This document shows, piece by piece, positions 12,820 to 18,851 of a DNA stretch of 29,248 bases. Under the pieces are notes generated by a model. It was not told the DNA's origin. It worked only from the letters and a program-made list of their open reading frames with translations, and ran no database searches. Numbering within the stretch: position 1 is the first letter of the stretch; each line of letters begins with the position of its first letter. The stretch is from a virus: IMG/VR virus record IMGVR_UViG_3300029319_000035, positions 1 to 29,248 of that record; one strand, given 5' to 3'. The translations under genes and the position numbers were made by a program.

Positions 12820-12998
12820 TGGAGTATTTAGTAACATTACGCGTCAGCTATGAGGTTTACTGTACAGTAGATGCTGACAACAAAAAGGAGGCCATTGAGT
12901 TGGCCATAGAAGAAGTACACGACCCAGAACTCATCAGCAATCATTCGTATTCGGTGATGAGTGAACCAACCATTTTAGAAGTAGAAGGTGAAGAATGA
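12819..12998 (+). CDS. Small acidic protein, 59 aa
   Basis: A short gene from ATG 12819 (one-base TAATG overlap, AAGGAG upstream) to TGA 12998 (ATGA overlap with the next gene). The sequence YLVTLRVSYEVYCTVDADNK followed by KEAIELAIEEVHDP has the strand-then-helix pattern of a small alpha-beta fold often seen in uncharacterised phage proteins that begin with a tyrosine-rich beta strand. It is acidic. Coupling on both sides supports it as a gene. Confidence 0.75.
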   Translation: MEYLVTLRVSYEVYCTVDADNKKEAIELAIEEVHDPELISNHSYSVMSEPTILEVEGEE

Positions 12999-13393
12999 TG
13001 ATGATACAAAAGACAAAAAGAACTTCAAAGTATTTAACGAAGTTGTATTTGAAGACAGATGAAGGCAGAGAGTTTCTAAGAGACTTACTAAGCAGAAAGT
13101 TAACCGATGCCCAGCTTGCGACGCTGTATGACTTCAATGAAACGCAGGTGAAGCGAGCTCGCCATAAGCACGGTGTGTACTATAGAAATTGTCCCGGTTT
13201 ACGTAAAATAGAAAAAAGAGAAGAGGTTGTAGAGGCTGAAGAAGTTGTTCCGCGCCCAACTCGTTCTGCAAACACACACAGTATATGTATCCAGCTATCT
13301 CCCGATGAGATGGAGAAGCTAGCCACACTTGCAGAAAATGAGTGTCGATCTGTTTCAAATCAAGCTAAATGGATACTAAGAAACGCCATCTAA
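12995..13393 (+). CDS. Putative regulator with HTH and ribbon-helix-helix parts, 132 aa
   Basis: The N-terminal half carries a likely HTH (about 36-60: LTDAQLATLYDFNETQVKRA) of the kind in resolvase or homeodomain-like proteins. After a Glu-rich linker, the C-terminal 38 residues resemble a ribbon-helix-helix: strand HSICIQLSPDEMEKLATLAE, then helix SNQAKWILRNAI, matching Arc/CopG-like proteins that open with a strand and an SxDE helix cap. The start lies in ATGATGATG at 12995-13003, so the exact codon is uncertain. It is the last gene before the strong terminator at 13419. A DNA-binding regulator is likely; its operator is unknown. Confidence 0.75.
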   Translation: MMMIQKTKRTSKYLTKLYLKTDEGREFLRDLLSRKLTDAQLATLYDFNETQVKRARHKHGVYYRNCPGLRKIEKREEVVEAEEVVPRPTRSANTHSICIQLSPDEMEKLATLAENECRSVSNQAKWILRNAI

Positions 13394-13418
13394 GACCCTC
13401 GGGTATCCCTCCACTTAG

Positions 13419-13450
13419 CCCTCACCTTTCCCCAAGGTGGGGGTTTTTTT
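13419..13450 (+). terminator. Strong rho-independent terminator of the rightward operon
   Basis: A 10-base stem, CCCTCACCTT (13419-13428) with AAGGTGGGGG (13434-13443), contains one G-T pair and a 5-base loop, and is followed by seven T residues (13444-13450). It ends the 10251-13393 operon and separates it from the converging late genes, whose last stop is at 13449. Confidence 0.93.
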
Positions 13451-14024
13451 AATCTTCTAACAATGTATAGCTGAAGCTGTTCCCATAAAGGTCAGCACTT
13501 ATCCTACACAGCTCCATAAACACTCTGTAATCATTTGGATCAGCAAACACTTGGCATCCTGCGCTCCACTTATCTACCTGAGTACTGGTCCGAACGGAAG
13601 AGGCACGATGAATGTTTATACCAAAATAACCCTGCTCGATGTCTTCAGGGTTGTGTTCCAAGATCTCGTCCTTGTCAGCATCGCGATACACCTTGACTTG
13701 TCCTCCTGTTTGCACAAGAGCCTCGTATTGGCCTTTGTGTTTCCCAAGTTGCCAAGTCCCTCTATACTGACCTGGGCACAAGATAGCAGTACCAGAAACA
13801 CGACTTGGATTTACTAGCCAGTACTTACCAGGGTCTGTAGTGACCGGAAAGGACAGTTCTACCCATTTGCCAGCACTGTCCTTGTACACACAGTGCAAAG
13901 TATCATCAAAGGCATTTGCAGTTGATTCTGGGCTTCTTACACCTATTAGGTTTAGATTGTAAGAACCTGTTTTAAAAACAACGTATCCTTCTCTTTCAGC
14001 TCGTTGTAGTATATCTGGTATCAT
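13449..14024 (-). CDS. L,D-transpeptidase-like protein, possible endolysin
   Basis: A 191-residue protein related to a family common in marine and other tailed phages. The C-terminal part has the signature of the YkuD catalytic fold: H139 in INIHRASS and C157 in DKWSAGCQVF, with S154 before it, close to the HXnSxGC pattern of L,D-transpeptidases and carboxypeptidases. A substrate in the peptidoglycan stem peptide is therefore likely, and a lysis function follows by inference from the late position near a holin-like gene. The first residues (GYVVFKTGSYNLNLIGVRS) match the usual beginning of the family. ATG 14024 is preceded by AAAGAGG; ATG 14060, overlapping the upstream stop as ATGA, and ATG 14096 are longer alternatives. 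There is no signal peptide. Confidence 0.8.
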   Translation of the reverse strand: MIPDILQRAEREGYVVFKTGSYNLNLIGVRSPESTANAFDDTLHCVYKDSAGKWVELSFPVTTDPGKYWLVNPSRVSGTAILCPGQYRGTWQLGKHKGQYEALVQTGGQVKVYRDADKDEILEHNPEDIEQGYFGINIHRASSVRTSTQVDKWSAGCQVFADPNDYRVFMELCRISADLYGNSFSYTLLED

Positions 14025-14056
14025 TTCGACCTCTTTCCTAAGAACCGCGCCGAGCA

Positions 14057-14353
14057 TCATTTTCTTCTCGCTGACTTTGCGCCCTTGCATTTCCATTTTT
14101 TTCGGGACAGATTGTTTGGTGAATTAGGGTCACGGGCCTTCTTGGCCGACTTGCCACCCTTCTTAATCATTTCCTTTTTTATACCTAGCGACCGAGCACA
14201 ATACGAGTCACCCTTAGATGTCCCTGGACGTATTCGATCACCGCCGCCTTTGGCTTTACCTGCTTGACCGTAGCTGACCTTTCTCTTTCGGCCAGTTTTC
14301 TTGTTCTTTACGACCTTAACAAATCGTTTTCCTTTCGATGGTTTCGCAGCCAT
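14057..14353 (-). CDS. Basic phage-conserved protein (DUF6321-like), 98 aa
   Basis: A Lys/Arg/Gly-rich 98-residue protein. The segments RKVSYGQAGKAKGGGDRIRP, TSKGDSYCARS and DPNSPNNLSRKKWKC are typical of a widespread phage family that I associate with DUF6321, whose function is unknown. Only two cysteines remain (C52 in SYCARS and C88 in KWKCKG), whereas relatives I recall have more, so a zinc site is doubtful. AGAGG precedes ATG 14353, two bases after the stop of the previous gene. It belongs to the block of basic proteins 14057-15063; binding or packaging of DNA in the capsid would fit the charge but is not shown. Confidence 0.8.
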   Translation of the reverse strand: MAAKPSKGKRFVKVVKNKKTGRKRKVSYGQAGKAKGGGDRIRPGTSKGDSYCARSLGIKKEMIKKGGKSAKKARDPNSPNNLSRKKWKCKGAKSARRK

Positions 14354-14355
14354 AG

Positions 14356-14598
14356 TTACCTCTTCTTACCTTTGTGAAGACCGTGCTTCGCGTGTTGCTT
14401 ACCTTTTTTGGTAGCTGCTCTCTTCTTTCTGTTCGCAGCTGCTAATTTGGCACGACCCTTCTTTGTAGACTTCAACCGATCAATGGTTTTCTTCGGAGCG
14501 TACACCTCTCCCGTTTTCCCAGATGGTTTACCGCTGGGAGTCGTCCACTTTTGCTTCGTCCATTTTTTTAGACTCTTTTGGCTTTTCTTGAGAGGCAT
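14356..14598 (-). CDS. Basic phage-conserved protein (DUF5872-like), 80 aa
   Basis: An 80-residue Lys-rich protein containing WTTPSGKPSGKTGEVYAPKK, TIDRLKSTKKGRAKL and GKQHAKHGLHKGKKR. This combination is highly characteristic of a phage protein family that I associate with DUF5872, of unknown function, typically found beside other tiny basic genes. The start ATG 14598 overlaps the upstream stop by one base (TAATG). The predicted charge is very high, so association with nucleic acid is likely but unproven. Confidence 0.85.
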   Translation of the reverse strand: MPLKKSQKSLKKWTKQKWTTPSGKPSGKTGEVYAPKKTIDRLKSTKKGRAKLAAANRKKRAATKKGKQHAKHGLHKGKKR

Positions 14599-14738
14599 TA
14601 CTTCTTCTTTGCTTTCTTGGTTCTCTTTCCGTTACCAACGACTTTTTGCAATGCCTTAGCTTGAGCAGCGTGTGACTTAGATGCCTTCTTAAGTCCCTTG
14701 ATAACCTTCTTTATCTTTGCTTTCTTTTGCTTTTTCAT
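14598..14738 (-). CDS. Tiny Lys-rich phage protein, 46 aa
   Basis: A short gene from ATG 14738 to TAA 14598. The product (KKVIKGLKKASKSHAAQAKA, then LQKVVGNGKRTKKAKKK) matches a tiny protein that recurs in many phage genomes next to the DUF5872-like gene. About 40% of residues are lysine. It overlaps its neighbours as ATGA upstream and TAATG downstream, so this is a single translationally coupled block. Function unknown; an amphipathic helix with many Lys is the visible structure. Confidence 0.8.
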   Translation of the reverse strand: MKKQKKAKIKKVIKGLKKASKSHAAQAKALQKVVGNGKRTKKAKKK

Positions 14739-14914
14739 TTGTATCCACCGCCCTTGGCTTTGTATTCCTTAGCAAGCATTTGCGCCTTGCGAGCAGACCA
14801 CTGACCTGGCTTGCCACCTTTTCCACCACGTTTAATCTTTTCAAAGAGGCGTTTGCGCATTGTAGGCTTGGTGTAATTACCAGCTTTGTTGACTGTACTT
14901 TTCTTTTTTGGCAT
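14735..14914 (-). CDS. Tiny basic phage protein, 59 aa, Gly/Lys-rich
   Basis: From ATG 14914 to TGA 14735. The sequence contains VNKAGNYTKPTMRKRLFEKI, GGKGGKPGQW and SARKAQMLAKEYKAKGGGYK, a strongly conserved phage signature found in many marine and other tailed-phage genomes and of unknown role. The strict conservation of the GQWSARKAQ part suggests a specific partner rather than general charge. It overlaps both neighbours (TGATG and ATGA). Confidence 0.85.
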   Translation of the reverse strand: MPKKKSTVNKAGNYTKPTMRKRLFEKIKRGGKGGKPGQWSARKAQMLAKEYKAKGGGYK

Positions 14915-15063
14915 CAGTATCTCCGCTTACCTACTTTTTTGTTTGCCTTCGTTCTCTGTCCTCGCTTAGGTAAAGACGGCTTCTTTTTTTTCTTAGCAGA
15001 CATAGTTTTTTTCTTCGGTGGACGTCCACGTTTACTACCGTATGTTCCAGGTCCTTTAGGCAT
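14914..15063 (-). CDS. Tiny basic protein with AT-hook-like motif, 49 aa
   Basis: From ATG 15063 to TGA 14914. The N terminus MPKGPGTYGSKRGRPPKKKT carries RGRP flanked by lysines, the core of an AT-hook that binds the minor groove of AT-rich DNA; the rest is Lys/Arg-rich. The opening GPGTYGS is itself a recurrent phage sequence. It overlaps the end of the RecU-like gene by 8 bases, so it is probably co-expressed with it. The DNA binding is inference from the motif. Confidence 0.8.
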   Translation of the reverse strand: MPKGPGTYGSKRGRPPKKKTMSAKKKKKPSLPKRGQRTKANKKVGKRRY

Positions 15064-15580
15064 TACAATTCTCCAATTTTTCTTTCCATTCTAACAAAGG
15101 GGTTAGCCAATCATAGTTAGGGTTCTCAGGTTCTTTTTTTATCCAAGGAAGAGCACCCATTTCAATAAGATCTTCCAATCCTATTGTAGCACGAGCTTCC
15201 CAGAATGGTTTTAGCATTATCCAAGGAATACACCACCTGCTTCGGTCGTGCATTCTTAGAAGCACACAAGCAAGACCCTTTTGTCCCTCGTGTTTATCGA
15301 AGTCGGCAGCCTGATGTTTTTTTAAATTCCAAGTGCTCCACCGCTTAGACTTTGAGTCTTTATCATCACCCAAAATGCTCAATCCATTACAAAGTACAAT
15401 CCAGTCGGGAGGGCCTTTCCCTGTGCGCACAGCTAGAAAAGACCCCTTGTTACCCTTTTTGCCTGGCCCAATCTTAAGTATAGGGGGGTTCATCCGCATC
15501 CAGTGTATAAGGCCATCCTGTTGCAACTTATTGCGAGAGTTATTACAAACCCTCTCCCAGACTATCCCTCTTCCAGCCAT
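15056..15580 (-). CDS. RecU-like Holliday-junction resolvase (PD-(D/E)XK nuclease)
   Basis: A 174-residue protein. The nuclease core is visible: GPPDW (56-60) with D59, then ILGDDKDSKSKRW with D72-x-K74, followed by KKHQ with HQ at 89-90, and a later segment IPWIMLKPFW. This follows the RecU pattern, in which DxK or ExK is followed by a polar pair, a bend and HQ. RecU resolves four-way DNA junctions and is used by phages to clear branched DNA before packaging. ATG 15580 has no strong ribosome site. It stands between virion genes and the small basic proteins, in the leftward late operon. Assignment to RecU is from motifs only; a related Vsr- or VRR-like nuclease is possible. Confidence 0.78.
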   Translation of the reverse strand: MAGRGIVWERVCNNSRNKLQQDGLIHWMRMNPPILKIGPGKKGNKGSFLAVRTGKGPPDWIVLCNGLSILGDDKDSKSKRWSTWNLKKHQAADFDKHEGQKGLACVLLRMHDRSRWCIPWIMLKPFWEARATIGLEDLIEMGALPWIKKEPENPNYDWLTPLLEWKEKLENCNA

Positions 15581-15582
15581 TG

Positions 15583-15951
15583 TTAACTCGTCAACAATTC
15601 GATTGTAATTGCTGTACCAGGGGCAGATGTGCCTCCCGTTCCAGCGTTGCTTACCACGGCATAGCTAAGGGCTGTACCAAATGCAATGCCAGGGTCAAAC
15701 GCATACTCAACGCTTGAGCTTGCTTCGACCGGGAGAATGACGTCTGGAGCGTTTGTTCCAACGGTCAGACTCGCTGTCGTCAGATTGTACAGCTTGAGAT
15801 ACAGTTTGGTAGCGTTAGCTGTATTGACGATTCGGACCTGATGTACAGTGATCGATGCGTTCGAAACCTCAACTTCTCCGGATGAAGCAGCTGTATCTGT
15901 CCATTTCGCAGACGATACACTGGCTGGTATCGATGTTTTAAATGTAGCCAT
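15583..15951 (-). CDS. Small beta-rich virion protein, paralogue 1, 122 aa
   Basis: A Ser/Thr/Ala-rich, beta-strand protein without catalytic motifs. It resembles the next upstream product (15951-16316) along its length: shared features include VHQVRIVN versus VHHVRLVN, a KLYLKLYN versus FKMYD strand, a VILPVEA versus FVVPVAA strand and a G-T-G-rich loop near the end. This points to a tandem gene duplication. The composition suits a decoration or adaptor protein on the particle, but no family is named. It shares one base with the upstream stop (TAATG). Confidence 0.75.
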   Translation of the reverse strand: MATFKTSIPASVSSAKWTDTAASSGEVEVSNASITVHQVRIVNTANATKLYLKLYNLTTASLTVGTNAPDVILPVEASSSVEYAFDPGIAFGTALSYAVVSNAGTGGTSAPGTAITIELLTS

Positions 15952-16316
15952 TATGCACCCCCAAAAATTGTTACAGCAAGAGAACTCGGTTGTGTGTCGC
16001 CACTAGATCCTGTACCGCCTGCTCTTGCAGCGGCCATTGTAGCCGCTGTACTAAACGTAATCCCTTGGCGGCACTGTACACTCATTGTAGTGTCGGCAGC
16101 CACAGGTACAACAAAACAAGGATCGTCTGTACCATATGTAATGGAGTACGCGTCGTACATTTTAAAATGTGTGATGTTAGCACCATTCACCAGTCGAACG
16201 TGGTGCACAGAGCCTGTAGTGCTGGTCAAAATGTTTGACACACCAGCTTTCTCAAGGTCGGATTCCTTGAGGTAGGTGTCAAAATTTGGTTGGCCATTGT
16301 TTGTAGTCGTAGCCAT
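15951..16316 (-). CDS. Small beta-rich virion protein, paralogue 2, 121 aa
   Basis: Sister of 15583-15951, with the same order of strands and the motif HHVRLVNGANITHFKMYD. It has an additional N-terminal segment (QPNFDTYLKESDLEKAGVSN) that may mediate attachment. Two cysteines, in DPCF and VQCR, are absent from the paralogue. It is likely a structural component of the virion (inference from sequence composition and location). Its stop and the next start overlap by one base. Confidence 0.75.
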   Translation of the reverse strand: MATTTNNGQPNFDTYLKESDLEKAGVSNILTSTTGSVHHVRLVNGANITHFKMYDAYSITYGTDDPCFVVPVAADTTMSVQCRQGITFSTAATMAAARAGGTGSSGDTQPSSLAVTIFGGA

Positions 16317-16317
16317 T

Positions 16318-16725
16318 TTATTTACCCTTGGTATCGCGAGCGATATCTTTTATGCGCAGCTCTTGAACAGTTGAGCTCAAGACCTGCAATTGATTTATAA
16401 TTTGGTCAAATTTCTTGTCGACGTCCTGAATGTGTCTTTCTAGGGCGTCGAGTTTTTGAGAGAGTAAAGCAATGGTAGCCTGACTGTCGTCCTTGATTGC
16501 CTCTTTTTCCTTCTGTAGGTCCGATATAACAATGTCATACCGTTCTCTTAGAGCCAATTCTCTTTGCTCAAAACGTTCAGTCAAGGCCTCCGAGCGAGCC
16601 TCTGATTTTTCATTTATTTCATCTACCTTTTTGGTCATTGCTTTGTTTTGCACGACCAAATAAGCAGCAAACCCCATCAACGGGCTGCTATTAAACAGCA
16701 GGTCTATTAGACTCGCTTGATCCAT
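16318..16725 (-). CDS. Holin-like membrane protein with coiled coil, 135 aa
   Basis: One hydrophobic segment at about residues 5-27 (LIDLLFNSSPLMGFAAYLVV) is followed by a long charged coiled coil (about 30-125) with few prolines or glycines. This plan, a single N-terminal membrane helix with a coiled-coil tail, fits the BhlA/UviB group of holin-like proteins and some phage anchor proteins. ATG 16725 has GGAG about nine bases upstream; an upstream start at 16749 would overlap the neighbour and is not preferred. With the L,D-transpeptidase-like gene it could form a lysis set. Membrane location is well supported; holin activity is not proven. Confidence 0.7.
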   Translation of the reverse strand: MDQASLIDLLFNSSPLMGFAAYLVVQNKAMTKKVDEINEKSEARSEALTERFEQRELALRERYDIVISDLQKEKEAIKDDSQATIALLSQKLDALERHIQDVDKKFDQIINQLQVLSSTVQELRIKDIARDTKGK

Positions 16726-16729
16726 AATG

Positions 16730-16942
16730 CTACTCCAGAGCATCAGCAATCGTCTCTATGAGGGATGGCAGGATGCTAAAACTCGCTTCTTCGGCGATAG
16801 CCCACTTTTCGGACTTGGTTACTCTACGACCTCCGTCAGAACTCTCTTCTTTGGCTTCTTCGACCGAGCGAAGTAGTTGTAGAATGAGTGGCATAGTTTT
16901 TCTAACGATAGCTATTGTAAGACGAAGGGCTTGGCGGTTCAT
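16730..16942 (-). CDS. Small helical protein, 70 aa, in the lysis region
   Basis: AGGAG eight bases before ATG 16942. The product begins with an amphipathic helix (ALRLTIAIVRKTMPLILQLL), then a charged loop with Gly-Gly (ESSDGGRRVTKSEK) and an amphipathic C-terminal helix ending in IETIADALE. It has no full membrane segment. It lies immediately upstream of the holin-like gene with a 4-base gap, so they are probably co-translated and could work together. No family can be named. Confidence 0.65.
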   Translation of the reverse strand: MNRQALRLTIAIVRKTMPLILQLLRSVEEAKEESSDGGRRVTKSEKWAIAEEASFSILPSLIETIADALE

Positions 16943-16989
16943 GGTAATCTCCTAATTACGGGTTCTACTGATACTATAATCAATAGATA

Positions 16990-17011
16990 ATGGGGGGGCT
17001 ACCCCCCCCAT
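16990..17011 (-). other. Very stable GC hairpin (possible terminator or processing site)
   Basis: ATGGGGGGG (16990-16998) pairs perfectly with CCCCCCCAT (17003-17011) around a 4-base loop. It is located between the fibre gene 17027-18844 and gene 16730-16942. In the leftward direction the following sequence is AT-rich but has no uninterrupted T run, so an intrinsic terminator is uncertain; a partial terminator or mRNA-stabilising stem is also possible. Confidence 0.6.
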
Positions 17012-17026
17012 CAGATTACATAAAAA

Positions 17027-18844
17027 TTATGCGATATAAACAGCGTGCAAAATGTCGTTGGCATCCGGGTTAGCCCCGAAGGTGATACGACCAACACCAC
17101 CACTACCACCAGTAGCAGATACAGCGTAAGAATCGTTATCACTGTCGCCATCTTTTTCCATTAACAAACCGTTTTTGTACACAAGAACTTCGACGTGTCC
17201 AGCATCTAGAGCTACTGACAAATCGAATGTTGCTGTACTACCATTGGCAGTAAAGACATCACGACGAATACGAGCAGCCATTTTAGCAGGAGTAACAGCA
17301 TCATCAGCAAGCTGAGATGTGCCAACACCAGCAGCTTTGATACTGATTGTTCGAGCAGCAGAACCGTTGAATGTTGTTCCGGAGTTCAAGGCTATAGTGC
17401 TGTCGTCTACAGTCAAAGCATCCAAGTTTGCACCAAGAGCTTTTCCAGAGATCGTGCTGTTTGCAAGCTTTGCATTTGCAATGCTTCCGGCCAACATATC
17501 GTTGGTAATTCCAGAAGCTTGTACAAAAAGACCATCAGCATCAGCAGTTAGACCCCCAGAACCCTTCAGCTTGACCTCTAATTTATCAACACCGTCAACG
17601 TCGATAGATTGTAAACCAATATCAAGCAAAAGTTTGCTTGCTTGAATAGACCCGGCGAGCATTGCATCGGTAATCCCAGACGCCTTAACACGTAGAGCAT
17701 CAGAAGAAACTTCAATTGAGCTGTCATCCACCGCAACATCGAGAGTGTTGCCACTCTTGGTCATAGCTGCCCCAGCAGTAATTTGGCCAGCTCCAGAGAA
17801 TTGGGTAAATACCAAACTGTGAGTACCTACTGTATCAGAAGCATCGTCAGTTGTACAAACGAAACCATTGTCAGCATTTACAGTACCCTCTTCAACGAAG
17901 AAGAATGCACCAGAAGCGTGTTCGCCAGCTGACAGGTCAGCAGCACGTGCCCAAGAGCCTGCTTTACAGAGATAAATACCATTTTCAGAAGCAGTACTTT
18001 GATTTTTTACCAAAACACGCTCATCAGCACTAACCGCCACACCATCGATAGTTTGTGTACCACTCAAGGTAATGTTAGCAGTAGTAGCAACACGAACAGC
18101 ATCCTTGACATCCAATCCTTGTTGCACAGAATCAACATATGCTTTTGTAGCAGCGTCTTGTGCTTGTGTTGGATCAGCCAATCCAGTAATCTTTTGGCTA
18201 TTCATCGCAAAAGCACCATCTGGGTTTGCTAGATCGTTCGGCTTTAATTGGCCAGCCAGAGTGCTAGCAGCCAATGATCCACCCAAGGAAATAGATTGTC
18301 CAGCAACGGTCACAGCACTATTAGCAAGCTTTCCGTTGGCAATTGACCCAGCGAGCATAGCGTTGGTAACCCCAGAGGCTTTAATGCTGATTGTGCGTCC
18401 AGCAGAACCATTGAATGTTGTTCCAGAATCTAGTTGAATAGAAGAGTCGTCTACAGTAAGATTTCCTAAATTCTCCCCAAGAGCAACACCAGAGATTGTG
18501 CTGTTTGCGAGTTTTCCGTTGGCGATTGACCCAGCAAGCATAGCGTTGGTGATTCCAGAAGCTTTAACACGGATAGCGTCTGAGTTTACTTCGATCGATG
18601 AGTCGTCTACTTGGACACTGAGAACCTGACTCGAAAGAGCAAGAGCAGCACCAGCGATAGCAGACTTTATACGTAGTCCTGTAGAATTTTCAAGAGCAGA
18701 TGTTCCAGCGAGCTGTACAGCCGAGCCACTGACTTTGTTGGAGGTTGAGATTGTGGCGAGTTTAGAATCTGAAATACTACCTGCGAGTTTTGAATCGTCG
18801 ATAGCAAGATTTTTTATCTGCGCCCCACTAATTTGTATAGCCAT
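17027..18844 (-). CDS. Repeat-rich tail-fibre protein, 605 aa
   Basis: The protein contains repeated units with the signatures AMLAGSIANGKLANS (four variants, near residues 99, 160, 385 and 440), LTVDDSS and GTTFNGSAGRTISIKA; the longest unit occurs twice, almost intact. Between them is a domain starting DPTQAQDAATKAYVDSVQQG and continuing with ERVLVKNQSTASENGIYLC and GAFFFVEEGT, a common module of phage tail fibres. The C terminus (FTANGSTATFDLSVALDAGH and VLVYKNGLLM) forms a beta module also seen in 18852-19202. AGGAAATT precedes ATG 18844. Function: a trimeric appendage used for host recognition (inference). The repeats are also visible at DNA level. Confidence 0.85.
   Translation of the reverse strand: MAIQISGAQIKNLAIDDSKLAGSISDSKLATISTSNKVSGSAVQLAGTSALENSTGLRIKSAIAGAALALSSQVLSVQVDDSSIEVNSDAIRVKASGITNAMLAGSIANGKLANSTISGVALGENLGNLTVDDSSIQLDSGTTFNGSAGRTISIKASGVTNAMLAGSIANGKLANSAVTVAGQSISLGGSLAASTLAGQLKPNDLANPDGAFAMNSQKITGLADPTQAQDAATKAYVDSVQQGLDVKDAVRVATTANITLSGTQTIDGVAVSADERVLVKNQSTASENGIYLCKAGSWARAADLSAGEHASGAFFFVEEGTVNADNGFVCTTDDASDTVGTHSLVFTQFSGAGQITAGAAMTKSGNTLDVAVDDSSIEVSSDALRVKASGITDAMLAGSIQASKLLLDIGLQSIDVDGVDKLEVKLKGSGGLTADADGLFVQASGITNDMLAGSIANAKLANSTISGKALGANLDALTVDDSTIALNSGTTFNGSAARTISIKAAGVGTSQLADDAVTPAKMAARIRRDVFTANGSTATFDLSVALDAGHVEVLVYKNGLLMEKDGDSDNDSYAVSATGGSGGVGRITFGANPDANDILHAVYIA
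17336..18560 (-). repeat. Duplicated coding repeat within the fibre gene
   Basis: A segment of roughly 180 bases occurs at about 17336-17525 and again at about 18384-18560, with the same order of sub-motifs (GTTTAA-type variations are silent or conservative). Shorter copies of GCNAGCATNGCGTTGGT-like sequence lie near 18351 and 17657. The repeats stay in frame and are likely to allow length changes of the fibre by recombination. Confidence 0.65.
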
Positions 18845-18851
18845 AATTTCC

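Noticed and set aside
14024-14096. Longer start for the L,D-transpeptidase-like protein
   Set aside because: The added residues overlap the coding region of the upstream basic protein and are not part of the usual family N terminus; ATG 14024 has a better ribosome site. The start at 14060 remains possible.
17336-18560. Regularly spaced repeats that might suggest CRISPR
   Set aside because: The repeats are long, in frame, protein-coding and part of a fibre; there are no unique spacers of constant size.
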